Positions 10,655-18,274 of a stretch of 38,038 nt of DNA are shown one piece after another; positions within the stretch are counted from its first letter, which is position 1, and every line of letters begins with the position of its first letter. Source of the stretch: Campylobacteraceae bacterium (lineage in GTDB: Bacteria; Campylobacterota; Campylobacteria; Campylobacterales; Campylobacteraceae); assembly GCA_031258205.1 (NCBI GenBank), contig JAIRNE010000004.1:1-38038 (forward strand), in the 5' to 3' direction. The translations under genes were made by a program, and so were the position numbers. The notes under the pieces are model-generated. The model was given only the letters and a program-made list of their open reading frames with translations. It searched no databases and was not told where the DNA came from.

Positions 10655-10841
10655 AAAGAACCTTTGAATAAATTAATGCGCCGCATTTTTATATAAATAA
10701 GCAAACTTTAAATGGTGTCAATTCTACCTAAATTTACCTAAAATTTTACAAGAAGCGGATATTTTAATACAGAGTGCAAACGGTATGGCAATAGGAAGCT
10801 TTTATAAGATTTAAAATCTTTTAAAAACCTCCATGCTGACC

Positions 10842-11114
10842 TTATTTATCGCGGATACTTAACTCTTTGATAACATCTTGGTATTTGGCGTAATCTTTAC
10901 TCTTAAGATACTTAAGCAGGCGCTTTCTTTGTCCTACAAGTTTCAAAAGCCCAAGCCTTGAAGAGTGATCTTTAGCGTTGAGTTTTAGATGTTCCGTCAA
11001 ATAAACAATGCGGCTTGTTAAAAGCGCCGCTTGAACTTCAGGCGAACCTGTATCGCCCTCTTTGCGCGCAAACTTTTTAATAATCTCTTTGCGCTCTGCC
11101 GAATCCAAAGCCAT
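10842..11114 (-). CDS. rpsO: 30S ribosomal protein S15
   Basis: [57 protein letters not shown]. Confidence 0.98.
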   Translation of the reverse strand: MALDSAERKEIIKKFARKEGDTGSPEVQAALLTSRIVYLTEHLKLNAKDHSSRLGLLKLVGQRKRLLKYLKSKDYAKYQDVIKELSIRDK

Positions 11115-11224
11115 CTCTGACCTCCTGACTGGTAAAATTTCCCTTTATGGGAGCGGAATTATAACATTAAAACCAAAAAAACAGCTAAAATGCAAAAATA
11201 TAGCAAAAAAGATTAAAAAACTCC

Positions 11225-11243
11225 TAATTAACACTGTTAATTA
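11225..11243. promoter_or_regulatory. 19-bp perfect palindrome TAATTAACA-C-TGTTAATTA, candidate operator upstream of rrf2-type gene
   Basis: Two 9-nt arms are exact reverse complements with a 1-nt centre; lies just upstream of a TAGAAT -10-like box (11268-11273). Confidence 0.5.
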
Positions 11244-11310
11244 AACCCAAAAATAGGAAATTTTTAGTAGAATTGTAAATTTTAATAAAAATCTTGTAAC
11301 AGGAAAAAAC

Positions 11311-11715
11311 ATGCTATTAACCAAAGCCAGCGAATATGCTCTGCTTTCATTGATAATTATAGCGCAAAGAAACGCTCCGCAGGATGTAGACACTCTCTCT
11401 ACGCAGCTTGGCATATCAAAAAGTTTTTTAGCGAAAGTTCTTCAATGTCTTGCAAAAGAGGGCGTTTTGAAATCTTTTAAAGGAGCAAAAGGCGGTTTTA
11501 TTATCGCTAAAGACCCGAAAGAGCTTACCATTAAAGAGATAGTAGAGTGCGCCGAAAAAAAACCTACAATCGTTTTTGAGTGCGCCTCTTCATTATCAGA
11601 CTGCCCCAACAATCGCGCAGAGTATTGCAAAATATGGCCGTTTTTTCACCGTTTCCAAAGCAAAGTAGATAATTTTTTAGAGACAATAACGCTTTGGGAT
11701 ATTGTACAAGAATAG
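11311..11715 (+). CDS. Rrf2 family transcriptional regulator
   Basis: MLLTKASEYALLSLIIIAQ...LSTQLGISKSFLAKVLQCLAKEGVLKSFKGAKGGFIIAKDPKELTIKEIVE; C-X6-C-X7-C in the C-terminal half (CASSLSDCPNNRAEYC). Confidence 0.93.
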   Translation: MLLTKASEYALLSLIIIAQRNAPQDVDTLSTQLGISKSFLAKVLQCLAKEGVLKSFKGAKGGFIIAKDPKELTIKEIVECAEKKPTIVFECASSLSDCPNNRAEYCKIWPFFHRFQSKVDNFLETITLWDIVQE

Positions 11716-11730
11716 ACGAAATAAATACTA

Positions 11731-12774
11731 ATGAATACTACGCAATATACTGTTTTTCATCTGTCGCACACAGACCTTGACGGTTACGGTTCTCAATTTA
11801 TAACAAAAAACTATTTTCAAAATATAAGATTTTACAACTCAAACTACGGCAAAGAGATAGACGAGCGTTACGCTCAAATACTTGCTGATATACAAAACGT
11901 CAAAGCCGAAAAAAGCGTTATACTCATAACGGATCTCAACCTTACCCCCGAACAGGCAAAAAACTTTGAAGAGAGATTGAAAAACGTTAAGAGTTCCGTC
12001 AAACTTATACTTTTAGATCATCATCAAAGCGCAGATGAGTGCGCGAAAAAATATCCTTGGTATTTTCTTGATTCTTCAAGATGCGCGGCGAAAATCACTT
12101 ACGATTTTTTTTCTAAAATTTACGGCGAAAAAAAGCGGCTTGGGAGATTGTCCGAAGTTATCAACGCGGTAGATATTTGGCTTGAGGACAGCGCTGATTT
12201 TGAACTTGGCAAAGTATGTTTAAATCTCATATCAAACGCAAAAGAGTTGAATCGTATCATGTTTGACGATGCAAATACGCAATATATGTTTTGTCTGCTT
12301 CAAAACGTCATAAAATATACCGACAAAAAAGAGCCGCATATACTGCTTGACGATGATACTCATTCTATAAAAAAGAGTTTTTTTCAAAACGGCGGCAACG
12401 ATACTTTGGGTAATCTTGTCTCCAAATATAACGTAGAACAGCTTGGCAAAATGAAAGATAAAATGACCGTTTTTTATAAAGGATATAAAGCCATACTCAC
12501 ATTTAATATCGGCGCGGTTTCGGTTATCGGCAATAACTTTTTGACGCAAAATCCTGATTATGATTTTTTTATGGATGTAACTTCCAGAAAGACGGTAAGT
12601 TTTAGAGCGAACGGCAAAACCAATGTAAGCAAAATAGCCTTTGAATTGGCAAACGGCGGAGGACATCCGAATGCAAGCGGCGGAACAATAGCAGGTTTTC
12701 GCGACAGTTTTTTGTATGAAAACGTTAAAAATCAGATAATAAATCTACTAAAATCAAAAGAGGAGTCCACATGA
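11731..12774 (+). CDS. DHH family phosphoesterase/phosphohydrolase
   Basis: HLSHTDLDGYGSQF, ILITDLN, LLDHHQSADECA, C-terminal NGGGHPNASGGTI (DHHA1-like). Confidence 0.88.
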   Translation: MNTTQYTVFHLSHTDLDGYGSQFITKNYFQNIRFYNSNYGKEIDERYAQILADIQNVKAEKSVILITDLNLTPEQAKNFEERLKNVKSSVKLILLDHHQSADECAKKYPWYFLDSSRCAAKITYDFFSKIYGEKKRLGRLSEVINAVDIWLEDSADFELGKVCLNLISNAKELNRIMFDDANTQYMFCLLQNVIKYTDKKEPHILLDDDTHSIKKSFFQNGGNDTLGNLVSKYNVEQLGKMKDKMTVFYKGYKAILTFNIGAVSVIGNNFLTQNPDYDFFMDVTSRKTVSFRANGKTNVSKIAFELANGGGHPNASGGTIAGFRDSFLYENVKNQIINLLKSKEEST

Positions 12775-13028
12775 CGGATTATGAGAATTACGGGGCGGAA
12801 GAGTACCAAAACGAAATTAAAGAGATATCGCTGCAGCTTAGCGATATGCTGGAGGCGGCTTTGTATTTTGCAGGCGTAAAAAAGGCGCGGCTTGAAGAGG
12901 CGATGGACGCGTATTTGGACGAAATGGATGAAGCGTTGGGCGGCGATGAAGACGCAGTTATGGGATTTGAAGAGATAGTAAGAGTCATCAAACATTTAAA
13001 AAATACAAGAAAAGATTTATTTGCATAA
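12771..13028 (+). CDS. Small, strongly acidic hypothetical protein
   Basis: 85 aa, ATGA overlap with DHH gene; rich in Glu/Asp (LEEAMDAYLDEMDEALGGDEDAVMGFEEI). Confidence 0.75.
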   Translation: MTDYENYGAEEYQNEIKEISLQLSDMLEAALYFAGVKKARLEEAMDAYLDEMDEALGGDEDAVMGFEEIVRVIKHLKNTRKDLFA

Positions 13029-13029
13029 A

Positions 13030-13066
13030 AATAGACAGCGTTTTACCGTCTGCAATAATGTCTATT
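13030..13066. other. Stem-loop (AATAGACA...TGTCTATT, 8-bp stem, 21-nt loop) after the rrf2-DHH operon; possible weak terminator
   Basis: 13030-13037 pairs with 13059-13066; no convincing U-tract follows. Confidence 0.3.
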
Positions 13067-13134
13067 GTCTAAATTTTATGGTTCTGTTTTATTACATATA
13101 AATAATTAAACGTTGCTTTGTCGGCTTTACATGT

Positions 13135-13512
13135 GGATTGCCGTGCCTCTTTTGTCATTGCGAGGAGCTTGTGACGCGGCAATCCGCATGAATTGACAAT
13201 ATAGATAAAATAAAATGATTAATGCTTTTGTTTAATACATGAGAGCGGGTTTAAAGTTTTTAGCATTGCTGGATTGCCGCGCTCCGCTCGCAATGACACA
13301 ATTCCATCATTACAAACCACTTGCGGCAAAGCAAACCTCCCCCTCCGTCATTGCGAGGAAAGAATGCAGTGATTGACGAAGCAATCCAGAAGAATTGCTA
13401 AAAAGGTTATAACTGTTTTCTTTGAAATAAAACCTCATAAACTTAAAATGTTCAACGCTTCGTATTGATAGATTGCCGCGCTCCCGTTGGTCGCTCGCAA
13501 TGACAGAGGGGG
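13135..13512. repeat. Repeat array A: four TCATTGCGAG...GGCAATCC units in alternating orientation
   Basis: Units at 13135-13185 (nested GGATTGCCG...CGGCAATCC hairpin), 13271-13297 (reverse), 13347-13387 (forward), 13471-13504 (reverse); ends and spacers resemble array B. Confidence 0.93.
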
Positions 13513-13700
13513 TGGGGACAGATTACTACGCTTATGCCCACAATGACGGAAAGGGCGTATGGCGAATTTACGGATTTGAAAAATTTTCACATTTACTTGT
13601 AAACGTTTTATCAGTTTTTATTCTTGGGTTTTACATACATGAATGTTTAAACGTCCTGTTTTATCCCGCATAACTATTTGGCTTATCTTGGAGCGATAAA

Positions 13701-14165
13701 TTATAACTCTCTTCTTAGGTAGAGCATTTTTGGTTGCGTCTGTTTAAAATCCATACTTTTGTAGAGATTTCGCGCCGCTGCGTTATCTTCTCTTACCTCC
13801 AAAGTTATGCGCGCACATTCGCGCTTTTTAGCTTCAACGACAACGGCGTTCATCAGTCTGCGCCCTGCTCCTCTGCCTCTATACTCTTTTAAAACAATGA
13901 TATCATGCACATTTATCATGGGTTTTGCCTTAAATGTAGCGATATTTTCAAACGCTGTCAAAAGTCCGATAAATTCGTCCCCATCTTTAGCCAATAAAAC
14001 TATCGCTCTCTCATGAGAGTTAAGTTTTTTTATCAGGGTGTCTCCCGTCTTTTCGTCCAAAACCGTTCCGTCTCCCATTTCATCGGCAATATAAGCATTT
14101 AAGAGCAATTTTACAGCATTTGTATGTTTCGGGTTTTCATAATCGCATTTTATTATATTTATCAC
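13701..14165 (-). CDS. GNAT family N-acetyltransferase
   Basis: VHDIIVLKEYRGRGAGRRLMNAVVVEAKKRECARITLEVREDNAAARNLYKSMDF acetyl-CoA binding motif. Confidence 0.92.
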   Translation of the reverse strand: MINIIKCDYENPKHTNAVKLLLNAYIADEMGDGTVLDEKTGDTLIKKLNSHERAIVLLAKDGDEFIGLLTAFENIATFKAKPMINVHDIIVLKEYRGRGAGRRLMNAVVVEAKKRECARITLEVREDNAAARNLYKSMDFKQTQPKMLYLRREL

Positions 14166-14276
14166 TTCATCTCCTCAAAAACCAAAAAATTATCAATATT
14201 ATAGCTAAAGATGAAACGACAAAATAGATTTTAAGCTCTTTTGCATAACTAAACCTGATTAAATTGATATGCAAAC

Positions 14277-14305
14277 TTGACATAAATATAAAAAGAGGTT
14301 ATAAT
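14277..14305 (+). promoter_or_regulatory. Sigma70-type promoter with perfect consensus: TTGACA-17 bp-TATAAT
   Basis: TTGACA 14277-14282, 17-nt spacer, TATAAT 14300-14305; followed by AAAAGGAGG and ATG at 14336. Confidence 0.85.
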
Positions 14306-14335
14306 TTCTTTGAATTTACAAAAAGGAGGTTGTAC

Positions 14336-15316
14336 ATGAGGAATATACAATTGGTTACAGCGTTTTTTGCGCTGTTTTTCGGCAGCGTTTTGATGGCTGA
14401 AAAGAGCGAACTTAAAATCGCAAAACAGTATGGGCTTGCATATCTGCCCTTGATAGTAGCCGAAGAGCATAAGCTGATAGAGAAAAATGCCAAAACTTTA
14501 GGGCTTGGGAATATTAAAGTTTCGTGGCTTACCCTAAGCGGAGGAGCCACCGCAAATGACGCGCTGCTTTCAAACAGCGTTGATTTGGTCTCAGGCGGAG
14601 TTGCTCCGCTCATAAGACTTTGGGATAAGACGAATGGTAAAGTTAAGATTTTAGCCTCTCTTAACGAAGCTCCTCAAATCTTAAATACGTCAAATTTAAA
14701 AATTAAAACTTTGCGCGATTTTACCGATAAAGACAAAATAGCCGTTCCTTCGGTAAAAGTCTCTATCCAATCTTTGGTGCTTCAAATAGCCGCGGCAAAA
14801 GAGTACGGCATTGAAAATTACGACAAATTGGATTATTTGACCGTTGCTCTCAAGCACTCGGACGCTTTTGTCGCTTTGACTTCCGGTAAATCGGAAATTA
14901 CGGCACATTTTACGCAGGAGCCTTTCTCTACTGTGGAGCTGCAAAATCCGAACATTCATGAAGTTTTGAACTCTTATGATGTTTTAGGCGGTAAACATAC
15001 GTCAAATCTTGTTTTCACATCCGAAGATTTTTATAAAAATAATCCCAAGCTTTCATCTGCTATTATAAGCGCGATTGAAGAGGCTGACAGGTGGATAAAT
15101 GCAAATAAAAATGCGGCGGCGAAACTCTATTTGGCGGCATCAAAATCAAATGAGCCTTTGGAACTTGTGGAGGAGATTTTAAGTAAGCCCAACTTTACTT
15201 ACGCCCTTAAACCGTCTCCGAATATCACGCTATTTAGCGATTTTCTTTTTGCTATAGGCGCTATTAAAACAAAACCGTCCGATTGGAAAGAGTTGAGTTT
15301 TGATAAAATCCATTAA
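14336..15316 (+). CDS. ABC transporter substrate-binding protein (NitT/TauT/SsuA-like)
   Basis: Signal peptide MRNIQLVTAFFALFFGSVLMA, LKIAKQYGLAYLPLIVAEEHKLIEK, SGGVAPLIRLWDK. ATG at 14336 follows a strong Shine-Dalgarno; the ORF start at 14264 is upstream of/inside the promoter. Confidence 0.9.
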   Translation: MRNIQLVTAFFALFFGSVLMAEKSELKIAKQYGLAYLPLIVAEEHKLIEKNAKTLGLGNIKVSWLTLSGGATANDALLSNSVDLVSGGVAPLIRLWDKTNGKVKILASLNEAPQILNTSNLKIKTLRDFTDKDKIAVPSVKVSIQSLVLQIAAAKEYGIENYDKLDYLTVALKHSDAFVALTSGKSEITAHFTQEPFSTVELQNPNIHEVLNSYDVLGGKHTSNLVFTSEDFYKNNPKLSSAIISAIEEADRWINANKNAAAKLYLAASKSNEPLELVEEILSKPNFTYALKPSPNITLFSDFLFAIGAIKTKPSDWKELSFDKIH

Positions 15317-16115
15317 GGAATATAATATATCCCAATCAACGGCAAAGCCTTTTTTGGAGGTTAAAAATTTAACTTTGCAGTATAAAACAGGCGGTTACTT
15401 GGTAACGGCGACAGACGATATAAATTTCAACGTGAAAAAGTCAGACCGTCTGATTTTGCTGGGACCTTCAGGCTGCGGTAAATCCACTATTTTAAAAGCT
15501 ATAGGGGGATTTATCAAGCCTTCGCGCGGTTCAATTACGATAGACGGTTTGGAAGTTAAAAAACCCGGATTTGACAGGGCGATGGTGTTTCAAGAGTTTG
15601 ACCAGCTGCTTCCATGGAAAAGCGCGCTTGAAAATATCGTCTTTGCCATTCGTTCTACAAGAAAAATTTCAAAAGAGGAAGCGCGGAACGAAGCGATGAG
15701 GCTTTTAAAAAAGGTAAATTTGCAAAAATTTGCAGACTCTTATCCGCATGCATTATCGGGCGGCATGAAACAAAGAGTAGCAATTGCCAGATGTTTGGCT
15801 TTGAAATCAAAAGTTATATTGATGGACGAACCTTTTGCCTCTTTAGATGCGTTAACGCGCCAAAAAATGCAAGAGGAGCTTTTAGAACTTTGGAATGAGA
15901 CCAAATTTACTCTTGTGTTTGTAACGCACTCTATAGACGAGGCGATAACATTGGGCACGCGCATAGTTATGCTTTCATCGCATCCCGGTAAAGTGATAGA
16001 GGAAATAGACATAGATTTATCATCTTTGGATGCGCGTTATCATCCCGAATTTATAGAGCTTAAAGAGAAAATTTCACAAATCCTTTTCAAAGACCAGCTT
16101 GATTATATCATTTAA
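15300..16115 (+). CDS. ABC transporter ATP-binding protein (NitT/TauT/SsuB-like)
   Basis: LGPSGCGKSTIL Walker A, LSGGMKQRVAIARCL signature, VILMDEPFASLDALTR Walker B, VTHSIDEAI. Confidence 0.95.
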   Translation: MIKSIKEYNISQSTAKPFLEVKNLTLQYKTGGYLVTATDDINFNVKKSDRLILLGPSGCGKSTILKAIGGFIKPSRGSITIDGLEVKKPGFDRAMVFQEFDQLLPWKSALENIVFAIRSTRKISKEEARNEAMRLLKKVNLQKFADSYPHALSGGMKQRVAIARCLALKSKVILMDEPFASLDALTRQKMQEELLELWNETKFTLVFVTHSIDEAITLGTRIVMLSSHPGKVIEEIDIDLSSLDARYHPEFIELKEKISQILFKDQLDYII

Positions 16116-16123
16116 GGCAGATA

Positions 16124-17008
16124 ATGAGCAAAACTAAAAAGACGGTTTCTATCGGCGATTTAAGAGACAGATATGAAAAAGAGTTAAAAAGCAGCCAATT
16201 TCAAACGGCAAAGATAGAACTTTCAATCTTTGAGCGTATTTTTGACATAGGCGCGGTAAGAAAAACTCTTATAATCATAACTTTGGCTTTAATTTGGCAG
16301 CTTTACGCCGTATATCTTGACAACGACTTAATGCTGCCGACTTTTTTGGTTACATTAGAGGGATTTTGGAGCGTAATTTCAAGCGGAGAACTTGTAGAAA
16401 AGATTGTAACTTCTTTGAGGATACTTTTTACAGCTTATCTGTGCGGCGTTTTATTGGCGGGTACGCTTACCGTTTTAGCTATCACGACAAGGATAGGGAC
16501 GGATTTTCTGGAAGTTTTAACCGCAATGTTCAATCCGCTTCCCGCTATCGCTCTTTTGCCTTTGGCTCTTTTGTGGTTTGGGCTTGGGTATCCGAGTATC
16601 ATTTTTGTTATTATCCATGCGGTAACTTGGCCTATCGCATTAAATATATATAACGGCTTCATGGGCGTAAGCGGCACTTTGCGCATGGTCGGCAGAAATT
16701 ACGAATTAAAAGGTCTTGGTTTTGTATTTAAAATATTAATTCCCGCAGCGTTTGCAAGCATATTAACGGGACTTAAAGTAGGCTGGGCGTTTTCATGGAG
16801 AACGCTAATTGCCGCAGAGTTAGTTTTTGGCGTCAGTTCGGGCGGCGGCGGACTTGGCTGGTTTATATACGAAAAGAAAAATCAGCTTGACATTGACCTC
16901 GTATTTGCAGGACTTTTGAGCGTTATTATCATAGGTATATTGATTGAAAATATCGTATTTAAGAGTATAGAAAAAAAGACGGTAATTAAATGGGGTATGA
17001 AATTTTAA
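16124..17008 (+). CDS. ABC transporter permease (NitT/TauT/SsuC-like)
   Basis: Multiple TM helices; FNPLPAIALLPLALLWFGLGYPSIIFVI and AWRTLIAAELVFG-like EAA region (SWRTLIAAELVFGVSSGGGGLGWFIYE). Confidence 0.93.
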   Translation: MSKTKKTVSIGDLRDRYEKELKSSQFQTAKIELSIFERIFDIGAVRKTLIIITLALIWQLYAVYLDNDLMLPTFLVTLEGFWSVISSGELVEKIVTSLRILFTAYLCGVLLAGTLTVLAITTRIGTDFLEVLTAMFNPLPAIALLPLALLWFGLGYPSIIFVIIHAVTWPIALNIYNGFMGVSGTLRMVGRNYELKGLGFVFKILIPAAFASILTGLKVGWAFSWRTLIAAELVFGVSSGGGGLGWFIYEKKNQLDIDLVFAGLLSVIIIGILIENIVFKSIEKKTVIKWGMKF

Positions 17009-17026
17009 TTTAAAACAGGAGTTTGC

Positions 17027-18265
17027 ATGAGCGTAAAAAGCGCGTTGAATTTTGAAGAGACGGCGGCGAAATATCCCGAATTTCCGCGTCTTGTTATGCT
17101 GAAAATAGATATTCACAGGCGCGGCGTATATTACGCGCCAAATGCCCTTAAGGCAGTAGATGAAACGCGCCATCAATTAGGCGGAACTCACATTTTCGGC
17201 ACAAGAGACGGCAAATTGACAAAACGTCCAGAAGCTTTTGTATTAAGAGACGGCACATCGGTACTAAGTACGCCCACGCCTTTGGAAAACGACCCTTATA
17301 TAGTTGATTTGATAGATGGCAGACTTGTTTTAACGGACGGCGAAAATGTACTTGAAGAGGTGTTTTATTGGGAAAAACCGGACTATTACGGAAAAAGAAC
17401 TTCAAGCGGAGCGTTAATGCAAAATATAGCAGGCTCGCGCTCTCAAAGGCTCTATCTCACGCCGAATCGCTACTGCCATTTTTGGACAAATGACGATGGA
17501 TGCAGATTTTGCGATATTGTAAATAACCTCAAACAGCAAAAAGACGAGATAGAGATGCAAACAAGGATAAAGCCAAAAGACGTATCCGAAACCATAAAAG
17601 AGGCTTTGAAAGAAAAAGGCAGATTTACCGCTGTTTGCATTACATCCGGATCGGATTTTCACGGCAATGTGCCGTTTGATAAAGAGGTAGATTATTATAT
17701 TGAGATTTTAAATGCGGTTAGTGAAAATTTTACAACTGACAAAATTCCCGTTCAGCTTGTCTGCACCGCGCTTACAAAAGAGCAGTTAAAAAGGATATAT
17801 GAGAATACAAATGTGCTTAGTTTGACTATGAATATAGAAGTTTTAAATGAAAATATTTTCAATATCGTATGCCCCGGTAAAGCCAAATGGGTAGGGTATA
17901 AAGAGTGGAAACGAAGGCTTATAGACGCGGTTCAAATTTTTGGAGAGAGCAGAGTAAACACAGGCGTGGTTTCAGGCGTGGAACTTGCCAAACCGTTTGG
18001 CTTTAAAAGCGAAAACGAAGCTTTGGATGCGGTTTTAAAAGAGGCAGACGAATTGGCTTCATACGGTGTGAGTACCGTTAATATGGTTTGGGTGCCGCGT
18101 CCGAATACATATCTTGCAAATCAAAAAAATGCCTCTTTGGAGTATTATGTCAAGCTGTCATACGCGCTTCAGCAAATAAGGACAAAATATGCTCTTAAGA
18201 TAGATTTTGACGATTACAGACGCTGCGGCAATCACCCCGATTCCGATTTAGCCAGAGCGTTTTAA
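17027..18265 (+). CDS. Radical SAM superfamily protein with CX8CX2C cluster motif
   Basis: LTPNRYCHFWTNDDGCRFCDIVNN; AVCITSGSDFHG, later TIM-barrel-like strands (VQLVCTALTKEQL; RVNTGVVSGVE). Confidence 0.82.
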   Translation: MSVKSALNFEETAAKYPEFPRLVMLKIDIHRRGVYYAPNALKAVDETRHQLGGTHIFGTRDGKLTKRPEAFVLRDGTSVLSTPTPLENDPYIVDLIDGRLVLTDGENVLEEVFYWEKPDYYGKRTSSGALMQNIAGSRSQRLYLTPNRYCHFWTNDDGCRFCDIVNNLKQQKDEIEMQTRIKPKDVSETIKEALKEKGRFTAVCITSGSDFHGNVPFDKEVDYYIEILNAVSENFTTDKIPVQLVCTALTKEQLKRIYENTNVLSLTMNIEVLNENIFNIVCPGKAKWVGYKEWKRRLIDAVQIFGESRVNTGVVSGVELAKPFGFKSENEALDAVLKEADELASYGVSTVNMVWVPRPNTYLANQKNASLEYYVKLSYALQQIRTKYALKIDFDDYRRCGNHPDSDLARAF

Positions 18266-18274
18266 GGAGTTTGC

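Noticed and set aside
10655-10841. tatB-rpsO gap with CCTAAATTTACCTAAAATTT direct repeat and AAGATTTAAAATCTT near-palindrome
   Set aside because: AT-rich, short and low complexity; could be a weak terminator for rpsO but evidence is insufficient.
12232-12666. 144-aa minus-strand ORF
   Set aside because: Antisense to the DHH phosphoesterase gene; no domain or RBS.
13135-13512. Possible CRISPR array because of regularly recurring short motifs
   Set aside because: Units alternate orientation, spacers share conserved ends, unit sequence varies, and no cas genes are present.
13473-13673. 66-aa plus-strand ORF MPRSRWSLAMTEGVGT...
   Set aside because: Begins inside repeat array A (reads through a TCATTGCGAG unit); no ribosome binding site or recognisable domain.
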